This document shows positions 1 through 6,479 of a DNA stretch of 10,025 bases, piece by piece. Numbering within the stretch: position 1 is the stretch's first letter; each line of letters begins with the position of its first letter. The stretch covers positions 1 to 10,025 of the forward strand of contig CAZRUA010000120.1 of assembly GCA_964603125.1 (NCBI GenBank), in the 5' to 3' direction. The DNA is from CAZRUA01 sp964603125. GTDB taxonomy: Bacteria > Bacteroidota > Bacteroidia > B-17B0 > Aurantibacillaceae. Under the pieces are notes generated by a model. The model was not told the DNA's origin. It did not search any database and was given only the letters and a program-made list of their open reading frames with translations. The position numbers and the translations under genes are program-made.

Positions 1-488
1 TCACTTTCAGTAATAGTAAACTCACCTACTCCATTGTTAATTTGAGCCTGCATCATGCTATCCAGCATTGAAATTTGTTCCAAAGCATCGCCAAACTGAA
101 ACTCACGCAAATCTCCGCTTAATTCGTCACCGTTAGTTCCTGAATATTTTGTAGAATGATTACCTTGTTTACTGCGCTTTAGCTTACCAAAAATTCTATC
201 CAAAGCACCTTGACGAATAGCTTGTTCTGTTTTTGGTGTAATGCCTAAACCGCCTTCTTGCTTTTCATCTTCCTTTAAATAACCACGCTTTTTTAAATCC
301 TCAATAAAATCATTCATTGAGTACTCAGGCGTAGTAATTTTATACTCTCTATCCAATTCATTTAACCAAGCCAAACTTTCTTGAACATCACCAGAAGTGA
401 TAGTTAGCATTTGTTTAAACAAATCAAATAATTGCTGAAAAGGAGTTTTGTTGTTACCCGTATAACCTGAAAATTGATATCCAATCAT
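1..488 (-). CDS. VWA-domain-type protein, N-terminal part (cut by window edge)
   Basis: An open frame runs from an ATG at 486-488 to the window edge without a stop, giving about 162 residues that begin MIGYQFSGYTGNN. Visible blocks are QQLFDLFKQMLTITSGDVQ, LAWLNELDREYKI, a lysine-rich FGKLKRSKQGNHSTKYSG and GDLREFQFGDALEQI. From memory this matches the N-terminal helical region of Bacteroidota proteins that carry a von Willebrand A domain further on and usually pair with a MoxR/magnesium-chelatase-like AAA+ ATPase. The VWA domain and its MIDAS motif would lie outside the window, so the family call rests on the N-terminus alone. No signal peptide is seen, so it is probably cytoplasmic. The AAA+ partner is not in the window. 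A candidate promoter lies just upstream at 508-536. The frame and start are secure; the family name is moderately so. Confidence 0.65.
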   Translation of the reverse strand, partial: MIGYQFSGYTGNNKTPFQQLFDLFKQMLTITSGDVQESLAWLNELDREYKITTPEYSMNDFIEDLKKRGYLKEDEKQEGGLGITPKTEQAIRQGALDRIFGKLKRSKQGNHSTKYSGTNGDELSGDLREFQFGDALEQISMLDSMMQAQINNGVGEFTITES

Positions 489-507
489 AGTACATAAAGG
501 TAAATAC

Positions 508-536
508 AAAATGTATTAGTAAATGTTAATATTCAA
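508..536 (-). promoter_or_regulatory. Candidate Bacteroidota promoter for the VWA-type gene
   Basis: Read on the minus strand, TACATTTT (508-515, followed by G) is a near match to the -7 consensus TAnnTTTG. A TTG (534-536) lies 18 bases upstream as a possible -33 element. Transcription would start roughly at 500, giving a short leader before the ATG at 488. The region is very AT-rich, so chance similarity is possible. Confidence 0.4.
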
Positions 537-564
537 TAATAGTTAATAACTAACATTTAACTAA
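516..564. repeat. 13-bp inverted repeat around the -33 box
   Basis: TTAGTAAATGTTA (516-528) pairs with TAACATTTAACTAA (551-564), giving 13 base pairs with one bulged A at 559 and a 22-base spacer. The left arm abuts the candidate -7 box and the -33 TTG lies in the spacer. It also lies between the stop of the upstream secreted-protein gene and the start of the VWA gene. It could be an operator or an AT-rich hairpin at the end of the upstream transcript. No clean T-run follows it on the minus strand. Confidence 0.45.
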
Positions 565-582
565 AAGATGTTGAAATGCAAA

Positions 583-1077
583 TTAAGAGATGAATTTAGA
601 ATTGAACTTACTAATTCTAGTTACATTCCGTTTCACTACTTCATCCTTAGTAAAAATTCTAATTCGCCAAGCATAATCCTTTATATAAGCCACTTCGTCA
701 TGTAAATCAGGCAAAGAACCAACAGTTATATAATTAACAGGGTGAATAAAACCACCTACATTAGGATAAAGAGCTGAACTGAAATTCTTACCTACATAAA
801 CAGATGATCTTTTTCTGACAATTCGATACTCATAAATAGATTCAATGTCATCCAATAAATCGTTGCTTAAATCTACAATTTGTTTGGCGTAAGATTTTAA
901 CTTGGCTTTATCGTTTGTAGTTGCGATAAGGTTGGTATATGTTGTAATTTGTTGTTGGTATTTTGAAATTTTTGGCTTAAGAAGTAATTGTCTCAAACTA
1001 TCTAATTCCTTATTTGATGATGCGAATGTTATTCCATTTATTAATAGAAAAAACACAAATAGTAAACTTGCTTTCAT
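583..1077 (-). CDS. Small secreted protein of unknown function (164 aa)
   Basis: I do not recognise this protein. It starts at an ATG (1075-1077) and opens with a clear Sec signal peptide: MK, then a hydrophobic core ASLLFVFFLLINGITFA, with probable cleavage near residue 19-20 before SSNKELD. Residues about 22-80 are charged and look helical (KELDSLRQLLL, KAKLKSYAKQIVDLSNDLLDDI), possibly a short coiled coil. Residues about 85-155 hold a more beta-like part with VYVGKNFSSALYPNVGGF and AYIKDYAWRIRIFTK. It has no cysteine or lipobox, so it is probably soluble and periplasmic or exported. It lies between the phosphatase gene (176-base gap) and the VWA gene (94-base gap) on the same strand, but the gaps argue against a tight operon. 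The signal peptide and biased codon positions support a real gene. Confidence 0.75.
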   Translation of the reverse strand: MKASLLFVFFLLINGITFASSNKELDSLRQLLLKPKISKYQQQITTYTNLIATTNDKAKLKSYAKQIVDLSNDLLDDIESIYEYRIVRKRSSVYVGKNFSSALYPNVGGFIHPVNYITVGSLPDLHDEVAYIKDYAWRIRIFTKDEVVKRNVTRISKFNSKFIS

Positions 1078-1200
1078 GGTTATAGTTTTTTGTTGTTAAT
1101 ACTATACTAAAGTTAAGCTATAATACTTCCAAAACCATTACCATTTATTGGATAAGTAAAGCCACTTGCAAACAGATTGCAACCACTAGTTTTACGATGT

Positions 1201-1217
1201 AAAAAAACAAGCTGTTT
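1201..1217 (-). terminator. Weak candidate terminator after the phosphatase gene
   Basis: On the minus strand, about 37 bases past the phosphatase stop, AAACA-GCT-TGTTT forms a 5-bp hairpin directly followed by TTTT. The stem is short and AT-rich, so efficiency is doubtful. The rest of the 1078-1253 gap shows nothing I can assign. Confidence 0.3.
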
Positions 1218-1253
1218 AAAATAAAAAATACTCGAGAAAGTAATACGACACTC

Positions 1254-2354
1254 TTAAATTCTAAAACCAATTACAGTAATATCATCCACCTGACCAATAC
1301 TACCTTTCCAATTGTTTAAGAATACATCCAACTTGTTTTCCTGGCTAGTAAACTCAACATTTACAGTAGACTCTAAATAAGCTTTAAATGCTGATGATTT
1401 TAGTTTCTTGCCATCTTTTCCACCAAACTGATCTACAATTCCATCGGAATGCATATAAAATGTTTTATTCTTTAAACCATTAATAACATGTGTTTTTGGA
1501 GGCTCTTGAATATGATCTTGTACCGAACCAATACTACATTTTTCGCCTTTAATGGATGTAATTTTACCATCTTCTAAACATAATAATGCAAGCGTTGCTC
1601 CAGCGTAAGACAAAGTATCTGCGTTTGTATCAATAACACATAAAGCTACTTCCATTGCATCGTTACTTCCCGAATTTTGTGTTTGATTCAAAGCAATTTT
1701 CACTAAAGAATTCATTCTATCTAAAATCTCACTTGGCGAAAGCTCTGCATTTTCGTTCACCACGGCTGCAATTGCATTTAAACCAATAACCGTTAATAAA
1801 GCTCCCGGCACACCATGCCCTGTGCAATCTCCAGCTAAAACAAAGATTCTATTTCCTACTCTTTTATACCAATAAAAATCACCGCTAACTACATCCTTGG
1901 GTTTATAATAAATAAACGATTGAGGCAAAATTTCTGTTAATCCATGGCAATTAGGCAAAATTGAGTTTTGAATTTTCTTGGCGTAATTAATACTATCCAT
2001 CAAATCCTTGTTCTTTTCCTCAATAATCTCATTGGTGAGTTTTAAACGCTTATTGTGCTTTACTTTTAAATAAATAATTAGACCGCCAAAAACTGCAATC
2101 GTAAAAGCTAAAGCAAATATTACTACAAATAATTTACGATGTGCCTTGGGGTAACAAACTTCGTAATCTCTTTCATCTCCAAAAAAGGTGTCGGCAATAC
2201 TCCAATGACCAATATGACCTGTAGTATCGAAATAATTTGGAGGTACAATATTTACTGTATCTGTTTTTTTTAGATATGAATCAGGAACCATTTCTGCATT
2301 TGCAGCGAAACCAAACAAAGTAAATAATACAAATACGAGTAACTTTCTTTTCAT
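1254..2354 (-). CDS. Membrane-anchored PP2C/SpoIIE-family serine phosphatase (366 aa)
   Basis: Predicted Mn/Mg-dependent protein serine/threonine phosphatase of the SpoIIE/RsbU type, which usually dephosphorylates an anti-sigma-factor antagonist. Residues 1-20 are a signal peptide (cleavage after FAANA). Residues 21-74 form a short extracytoplasmic segment, about 75-97 a transmembrane helix (LFVVIFALAFTIAVFGG), and 98-122 a charged helical linker. NYAKKIQNSILP at 123-134 is the usual entry to the phosphatase domain in Bacteroidota proteins. Metal-binding motifs are visible: SGDFYW (D159), AGDCTGHGVPGALL (D176), NDAMEVALCVID (D232), SDGIVDQFGG (D304) and VDDITVIGF (D357/D358). The catalytic domain therefore looks intact. 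Family members here often carry TPR repeats, HAMP or large 7TM sensor regions; this one has only a roughly 54-residue outer segment. No STAS protein, anti-sigma factor or histidine kinase is next to it. It is divergent from glnN, with a 180-base shared upstream region. Confidence 0.9.
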   Translation of the reverse strand: MKRKLLVFVLFTLFGFAANAEMVPDSYLKKTDTVNIVPPNYFDTTGHIGHWSIADTFFGDERDYEVCYPKAHRKLFVVIFALAFTIAVFGGLIIYLKVKHNKRLKLTNEIIEEKNKDLMDSINYAKKIQNSILPNCHGLTEILPQSFIYYKPKDVVSGDFYWYKRVGNRIFVLAGDCTGHGVPGALLTVIGLNAIAAVVNENAELSPSEILDRMNSLVKIALNQTQNSGSNDAMEVALCVIDTNADTLSYAGATLALLCLEDGKITSIKGEKCSIGSVQDHIQEPPKTHVINGLKNKTFYMHSDGIVDQFGGKDGKKLKSSAFKAYLESTVNVEFTSQENKLDVFLNNWKGSIGQVDDITVIGFRI

Positions 2355-2441
2355 ACACCTAAATATTGAGTGAATATACCAATAATTACTTATTTAGAGG
2401 TATAGCGCTTTCAAACACATATTTCTTTTTTTTCAATCAAT

Positions 2442-2509
2442 ACCCCCTATTTTTTGAACAATTTTAAAAAATAATTAACTTTTATTTGGAAGACCCCCCT
2501 TTTTTTTGA
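2442..2509 (+). promoter_or_regulatory. Two direct copies of a C-tract/T-tract motif upstream of glnN
   Basis: ACCCCCTATTTTTTGA (2442-2457) and ACCCCCCTTTTTTTTGA (2493-2509) are near-identical direct repeats whose starts are 51 bases apart, about five helical turns. Runs of five and six C are striking in this AT-rich DNA. The second copy fills the spacer between the -33 and -7 boxes of the glnN promoter. The placement suggests a regulator site. It is also within reach of the divergent phosphatase gene. The regulatory role is inference. Confidence 0.4.
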
Positions 2510-2517
2510 TACATTTG
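2485..2517 (+). promoter_or_regulatory. glnN promoter, Bacteroidota type
   Basis: TTTG (2485-2488) and TACATTTG (2510-2517) match the Bacteroidota -33 and -7 elements, with centres 27 bases apart, close to the usual 26. Transcription would start near 2522-2525, leaving a leader of only about 10-13 A-rich bases before the ATG. This is the best promoter match in the window. Confidence 0.7.
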
Positions 2518-2534
2518 CAAAAAAAATTAAAAAA

Positions 2535-4724
2535 ATGTCAAATATTCGTTTTTCTGCTCTTCAGCAAGTTTTAACCCGCAAACCTATAAATGCGGATTTA
2601 CCAACAGCTCAAATTTCGAGTTATTATGGTGAAAATGTTTTTGGAATTAAAGCCATGCGCGAATTTTTAAGCGAAGAAGCTTTTAATAGCGTTAAGGATG
2701 CTATGGACAAAGGTTCAACCATTGATAGAAAAATGGCCGACCAAGTAGCAATGGGAATGAAAGCTTGGGCTCAAAGTAAAAACTTAACTCACTATACACA
2801 CTGGTTTCAACCACTAACAGGTACAACAGCCGAAAAACACGATGGATTTTTTGATCCAATCGAAAATGGAGAAGTAATTGAACGTTTTAATGGAAGTCAG
2901 TTAGTACAAGCTGAGCCAGATGCTTCTAGTTTCCCAAATGGTGGAATTAGAAATACTTTCGAAGCACGTGGTTACACAGCTTGGGACCCAACATCACCAG
3001 CATTTATTTGGGGAAATATTTTATGTATACCAACTATCTTCGTTTCTTACACAGGTGAAGCATTGGATTACAAAACTCCATTATTAAAATCATTACATGC
3101 CCTAGATAAGGCAGCAACTGATGTTTGCCAATACTTTGATAAAAACATTACAAAAGTTATTGCAACTTTAGGTTGGGAGCAAGAATACTTTTTAGTTGAT
3201 GCTGCACTTGCTAGTGTACGTTTTGACTTACAACAAACTGGTAGAACTTTATTTGGTCATTCACCAGCTAAAGGTCAGCAATTAGAAGATCACTATTGGG
3301 GTTCAATTCCTGAAAGAGCTGCAGCTTTTATGAAGGAGTTTGAATACGAATCACATTTATTAGGAATACCTGTAAAAACTCGTCATAACGAAGTAGCACC
3401 TGCTCAATTTGAGTGCGCACCAGTTTATGAAGAAGCAAACTTAGCTGTTGACCACAATCAATTATTAATGGATTTGATGGAGAAAGTTGCTATACGCCAC
3501 AATTTACGTGTGTTATTGCACGAGAAACCTTATGCAGGTGTTAATGGTAGCGGTAAACATAACAACTGGAGTTTAGCTACTAACACAGGTAAAAACTTAT
3601 TAAGCCCTGGAAAAACTCCAAAAACAAACTTACAATTCTTAGCATTTTTTGTTAATACAATCAAAGCTGTTCACGAACATGCTGATTTATTGCGTGCATC
3701 AATTGCATCAGCTAATAACGACCACCGTTTAGGAGCTAATGAGGCGCCACCAGCAATCATGTCGGTTTTCTTAGGACAACAATTAAACAAAACTTTGGAT
3801 GATTTAGAAAAGAGTGTACACTCTGGAAAAATGACTCCAGAAGAAAAGACAAACTTAAAACTAGGTATTGCTAAAATTCCAGATATCTTATTAGATAATA
3901 CAGATAGAAACAGAACATCTCCATTTGCTTTTACAGGAAATAAATTTGAATTCCGTGCGGTTGGTTCATCTGCAAACTGCTCAGGAGCAATGACAGTATT
4001 GAATGCGATTGTTGCTGAAAAATTAAACAAATTCAAGAAAGATGTTGATGCTTTGATGGATAAAAAGGTGGAGAAAGATGAAGCTATATTCCAAGTATTA
4101 AAAAAATACATTGTTGAATCGAAAAACATTCGTTTTGAAGGAAATGGTTATGGTGAAGAGTGGAAAAAAGAAGCAAAACGCAGAGGCTTAAGCAATAACC
4201 CAACTACACCAACAGCTTTAGAAGCTTACATTGATAAAAAATCTTTACACTTATTTGAAAGTTTAGGGATTATGAATCACCGCGAACAAGAAGCTCGTTA
4301 TGAAATTGCTTTAGAAACTTACACTAAAAAAATTCAAATCGAATCTCGTATCATTGCGGATATGGCGGTAAATCAAATTATCCCAACAGCAATTCGCTAC
4401 CAAAAAACTTTAGTGGATAATGTTGCTGGAATGAAAACGTTTTTATCTGCTGCTGAATTCAAAAAAGCAACTGAAACGCAAATGGAAATGATAAAAGAAA
4501 TTTCTGAGCGTATTACTTCAATAAAAATTGAGTGCGATAAAATGACAGAAGAACGTAAAAAAGCAAACAATTTAGATAGTGCTAAAAAACAAGCTCATGC
4601 ATATTGCGATAAAGTAAAACCTTATTTTGATTCAATTCGTTATAACGTTGACAAATTAGAATTAATGGTTGATGATGCTTTATGGCCATTACCTAAGTAC
4701 AGAGAGTTAATGAACGTAAAATAA
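2535..4724 (+). CDS. glnN: Glutamine synthetase type III (729 aa)
   Basis: ATP-dependent condensation of glutamate and ammonia to glutamine in the cytoplasm, the main ammonia-assimilation route in many Bacteroidota. The length (729 aa) fits GSIII, which is far longer than GSI (about 470) or GSII (about 370). The N-terminal GSIII-specific region spans about residues 1-200 (YYGENVFG, THYTHWFQPLTG). The catalytic core follows: GWEQEYFLVD (213-222, metal-binding glutamate), RHNEVAPAQFE (283-293), LLHEKPYAGVNGSGKHNNWS (327-346, ATP/glutamate binding), ASANNDHRLGANEAPPAI (391-408) and NKFEFRAVGSSANCSGA (469-485). The C-terminal third (about 590-700) is long, charged and helical. No key motif is missing. 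It is a single-gene unit with its own promoter and a strong terminator; no amt, classical PII (glnB/glnK) or gltBD gene is adjacent. Regulation may involve the duplicated motif at 2442-2509. Confidence 0.97.
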   Translation: MSNIRFSALQQVLTRKPINADLPTAQISSYYGENVFGIKAMREFLSEEAFNSVKDAMDKGSTIDRKMADQVAMGMKAWAQSKNLTHYTHWFQPLTGTTAEKHDGFFDPIENGEVIERFNGSQLVQAEPDASSFPNGGIRNTFEARGYTAWDPTSPAFIWGNILCIPTIFVSYTGEALDYKTPLLKSLHALDKAATDVCQYFDKNITKVIATLGWEQEYFLVDAALASVRFDLQQTGRTLFGHSPAKGQQLEDHYWGSIPERAAAFMKEFEYESHLLGIPVKTRHNEVAPAQFECAPVYEEANLAVDHNQLLMDLMEKVAIRHNLRVLLHEKPYAGVNGSGKHNNWSLATNTGKNLLSPGKTPKTNLQFLAFFVNTIKAVHEHADLLRASIASANNDHRLGANEAPPAIMSVFLGQQLNKTLDDLEKSVHSGKMTPEEKTNLKLGIAKIPDILLDNTDRNRTSPFAFTGNKFEFRAVGSSANCSGAMTVLNAIVAEKLNKFKKDVDALMDKKVEKDEAIFQVLKKYIVESKNIRFEGNGYGEEWKKEAKRRGLSNNPTTPTALEAYIDKKSLHLFESLGIMNHREQEARYEIALETYTKKIQIESRIIADMAVNQIIPTAIRYQKTLVDNVAGMKTFLSAAEFKKATETQMEMIKEISERITSIKIECDKMTEERKKANNLDSAKKQAHAYCDKVKPYFDSIRYNVDKLELMVDDALWPLPKYRELMNVK

Positions 4725-4740
4725 TAATTACTGAACAACA

Positions 4741-4788
4741 AAAGAGGTTGTTTTAAAAGTAGGTTTCACTTTTAAAACAGCCTTTTTT
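4741..4788. terminator. Strong rho-independent terminator between convergent genes
   Basis: GGTTGTTTTAAAAGT (4746-4760) pairs with ACTTTTAAAACAGCC (4768-4782): 15 base pairs with one G-U, a 7-base loop, then TTTTTT (4783-4788). It begins 17 bases after the glnN stop. The upstream AAAGA also gives a short T-rich tail (TCTTTT) on the minus strand, and the minus-strand gene stops at 4790, so it probably serves both convergent genes. Confidence 0.9.
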
Positions 4789-4789
4789 A

Positions 4790-4987
4790 TTATTGCACAG
4801 TTGTCTTTCCATCGCCGTCCCAGCTTAGTTCTCTCTCAAAATAAACCAGTTCTTTTAAACTTGGATTACTTACTATAGTGCAATAATATATTTCATCAAT
4901 ATATCTACGAACTTTTAATTTATTGCTTGGATTTACTTTAGCGAATACAATATCACCTTCCTGAAACTTATTTAATAATTTTTCCAT
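4790..4987 (-). CDS. Small conserved protein of unknown function (65 aa)
   Basis: Starts at an ATG (4985-4987) and stops directly beside the shared terminator. The core FQEGDIVFAKVNPSNKLKVR, then RRYIDEIYYCTIV and KELVYFERELSW, resembles small single-domain proteins I remember from many Bacteroidota genomes, annotated only as hypothetical. The run of short alternating hydrophobic stretches suggests a small beta-barrel (SH3-like or KOW-like) fold, which is inference. It has no signal peptide or membrane segment, so it is probably cytoplasmic. The last residues (DGDGKTTVQ) look like a disordered tail. It stands alone, with a 377-base gap separating it from murB on the same strand. The pattern and the shared terminator make a real gene likely; no function can be assigned. 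Confidence 0.75.
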   Translation of the reverse strand: MEKLLNKFQEGDIVFAKVNPSNKLKVRRYIDEIYYCTIVSNPSLKELVYFERELSWDGDGKTTVQ

Positions 4988-5013
4988 ACAAAATAAAAAG
5001 AGGCTGCCTTTAA

Positions 5014-5059
5014 TTTAGTTCTTTATTTACTCACATCAAATGCTAAATAAAGAACTAAA
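5014..5059. repeat. Perfect 16-bp inverted repeat upstream of the 65-aa gene
   Basis: TTTAGTTCTTTATTTA (5014-5029) is exactly complementary to TAAATAAAGAACTAAA (5044-5059), with a 14-base spacer. It lies 27 bases upstream of the minus-strand start at 4987. On the minus strand the next T-rich stretch begins about 18 bases after the hairpin, too far for a standard terminator. It could be an operator, a 5'-leader hairpin, or the stem of a small insertion remnant. Confidence 0.7.
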
Positions 5060-5267
5060 CGATTTATTAATATTTTTGAAAACTTTATTGATTCTTTTTA
5101 AAGAGTGTCGAAACGCTATAAAATTAAGAACAACAATGGAAAAGTTATTTAGTACACTGAACTTGTTTCCGCATCCGTAAAAAAAATAATTTAACCTTCT
5201 AAATAACTAATAAATCCCGGCAACCTCTTGATTATATCCTTAAGTAATGAGCACCCTCGGATTCTAA

Positions 5268-5309
5268 CAATATTTAAATTAACCATCACAAAGGTGGTTC
5301 TTAATATTG
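5268..5309. other. Imperfect long hairpin in the gap
   Basis: CAATATT (5268-5274) pairs with AATATTG (5303-5309). After an internal loop (TAAATT against CTT), AACCA (5281-5285) pairs with TGGTT (5295-5299), closing a 9-base loop. Twelve pairs in all suggest a folded transcript, such as a murB 3' end or a small RNA. There is no T-run on either side, so it is not a terminator. Confidence 0.4.
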
Positions 5310-5342
5310 GATATACATTGTAGAAAAAATTAATTTAGTTGC

Positions 5343-5365
5343 ATAACTCACACATGAAGAGTTAT
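5343..5365 (-). terminator. Weak candidate terminator at the murB stop
   Basis: On the minus strand ATAACTC-TTCATGTGT-GAGTTAT is a perfect 7-bp stem with a 9-base loop that begins in the murB stop codon. The T-rich tail (TTTTTTC) comes only about 14 bases later, so it is weak or not a terminator. Confidence 0.3.
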
Positions 5366-6384
5366 TAGATCATATTTACCTCACGCTCGAGGCTAACACC
5401 AAATTTTTGTTTTACGCTTTCAATTATCTGAGTGGATAAATTATAAATCTCTTCTCCCCTAGCCTTATCATAGTTTACCAAGACTAAAGCTTGATTCACG
5501 TGAACACCAGCGTCTCCAAAACGTTTCCCTTTCCAACCACATTGTTCAATCAACCATCCGGCAGCTAGTTTATAGTTTCCGTTTTCTAATTCATATGAAA
5601 CTAAATTATCAAATTCAGTTTTTAATTGATTACGCTTTTCAGCGCTTACTTCAGGGTTTTTAAAGAAACTTCCCGCGTTTCCAATTTCTTTTGGATTAGG
5701 AAGTTTACTGCTTCTAATTGCAATAACAGCATCGCTAATAGCTTTAATACTCAATTGCTTCACGCCCATTACTTCAAGTTCCTTTTCAATGGCGCCGTAA
5801 CTGGTATTAAAATTAGCTTTTGTAGGAGTATTAAAATATACCGCAGTAATAATAAATTTGTTTTTCAACTTATTTTTAAAAACACTTTCGCGGTAACCAA
5901 ATTCACAAGCCTCTTTATCAAACGTATGTAGCTTACCAGTGCTTAACTCAATTGCTTCGAGTTTATAAAAGAAATCTTTTATTTCAACACCATATGCACC
6001 TATATTTTGCATTGGGCTTGCTCCGACACAACCAGGTATAAGCGATAAATTTTCTAGACCATTATAACCATTTTCAACACACCACATTACCATTTCGTGC
6101 CACACTTCGCCACTACCAATTTTTATGGTATTGTATTCTGGCGAACCTGCTACAACTTCCTTCCCTTTGATATTATTTTTAATAACAATACCATTAAACA
6201 CATTTGTAGTAAAGAGCAAATTACTTCCACCACCTATAATCAAACGCTCATTCTCTTTAAAAACAGGTAATTCAATTAAGTTTAAAATATCTTCCACTGA
6301 ATTCACTTCAACAAAATACTTTGCCGTAGCATCAATATGAAAAGTGTTTAAATCAATTAAATTTTTGTTTTCCTGAATTTGCAT
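5365..6384 (-). CDS. murB: UDP-N-acetylenolpyruvoylglucosamine reductase (339 aa)
   Basis: FAD-dependent, NADPH-using reduction of UDP-GlcNAc-enolpyruvate to UDP-MurNAc, the second committed step of cytoplasmic peptidoglycan precursor synthesis. I place the start at the ATG at 6382-6384 (MQIQENKNLIDLN). A TTG three codons upstream (6391-6393) is possible but less likely. FAD-binding features are LIIGGGSNLLFT (about 48-59) and GLENLSLIPGCVGASPMQNI (about 109-128). YRESVF (about 164-169) supplies the conserved arginine. GNAGSFFKNP (about 235-244) carries the catalytic serine (S239, equivalent to E. coli S229). The C-terminal LEREV holds the catalytic glutamate (E335, equivalent to E. coli E325). 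The length is close to the 342 residues of E. coli MurB, and the tyrosine-loop region (about 187-210) is present, which fits a type I enzyme. It stands alone, divergent from the glycosyltransferase gene, with no mur/dcw cluster around it. Confidence 0.97.
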   Translation of the reverse strand: MQIQENKNLIDLNTFHIDATAKYFVEVNSVEDILNLIELPVFKENERLIIGGGSNLLFTTNVFNGIVIKNNIKGKEVVAGSPEYNTIKIGSGEVWHEMVMWCVENGYNGLENLSLIPGCVGASPMQNIGAYGVEIKDFFYKLEAIELSTGKLHTFDKEACEFGYRESVFKNKLKNKFIITAVYFNTPTKANFNTSYGAIEKELEVMGVKQLSIKAISDAVIAIRSSKLPNPKEIGNAGSFFKNPEVSAEKRNQLKTEFDNLVSYELENGNYKLAAGWLIEQCGWKGKRFGDAGVHVNQALVLVNYDKARGEEIYNLSTQIIESVKQKFGVSLEREVNMI

Positions 6385-6418
6385 TTTATACAATTATTAA
6401 AGCAATTAAGCGTTTATA

Positions 6419-6426
6419 CAAATGTA
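6419..6426 (-). promoter_or_regulatory. Candidate -7 box for murB
   Basis: On the minus strand TACATTTG (6419-6426) matches TAnnTTTG exactly and would start transcription about 25-30 bases before the murB ATG. No good -33 TTTG is found at the usual distance; the sequence there is A-rich. Confidence 0.45.
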
Positions 6427-6479
6427 TATGCAAAGGGTTTTAATTTTTTAGGTAATTTAGCAACATATCCACAATTTAC

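Larger units (their letters stand above)
4988..5364. other. 377-base intergenic gap: repeats and micro-ORFs, no convincing gene
   Basis: No ORF of normal size is present. Besides the inverted repeats listed separately, the plus strand has a 14-codon ORF at 5136-5180 (MEKLFSTLNLFPHP) ending Pro-His-Pro-stop. The minus strand has a 31-codon ORF at 5191-5286 containing GCSLLKDIIKRLPGFISYL; its frame stays open further upstream to about 5332. A locally less AT-rich patch (about 5216-5260) includes CCCGGCAACC. TATTTTTG at 5071-5078 matches a plus-strand -7 box but no -33 box is visible. The gap could hold a small RNA, leader regions, or a decayed gene. Confidence 0.4.

Noticed and set aside
902..1099. 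A 65-codon plus-strand ORF with hydrophobic stretches.
   Set aside because: It overlaps antisense to the signal-peptide-bearing gene at 583-1077 and has no promoter or family resemblance.
3671..4129. A 152-codon minus-strand open frame inside glnN.
   Set aside because: It lies wholly over highly conserved glutamine synthetase motifs and has no protein-like family features; it is an antisense shadow.
1243..5112. Matching GACACTCTT near 1245 and AAGAGTGTC near 5101 as ends of a mobile element.
   Set aside because: The match is about ten bases, the DNA between holds core genes such as glnN, and no transposase or target duplication is seen.
5211..5260. CCCGGCAACC resembles a conserved piece of the SAM-I (S-box) riboswitch.
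   Set aside because: The other S-box parts (the GGTGGAGGGA-like helix and GGTGCCAATTCC-like segment) are absent, and no methionine-related gene follows on the plus strand.
6391..6393. TTG start for murB three codons before the ATG.
   Set aside because: The ATG at 6382-6384 is a standard start and the three extra residues add no conserved sequence.
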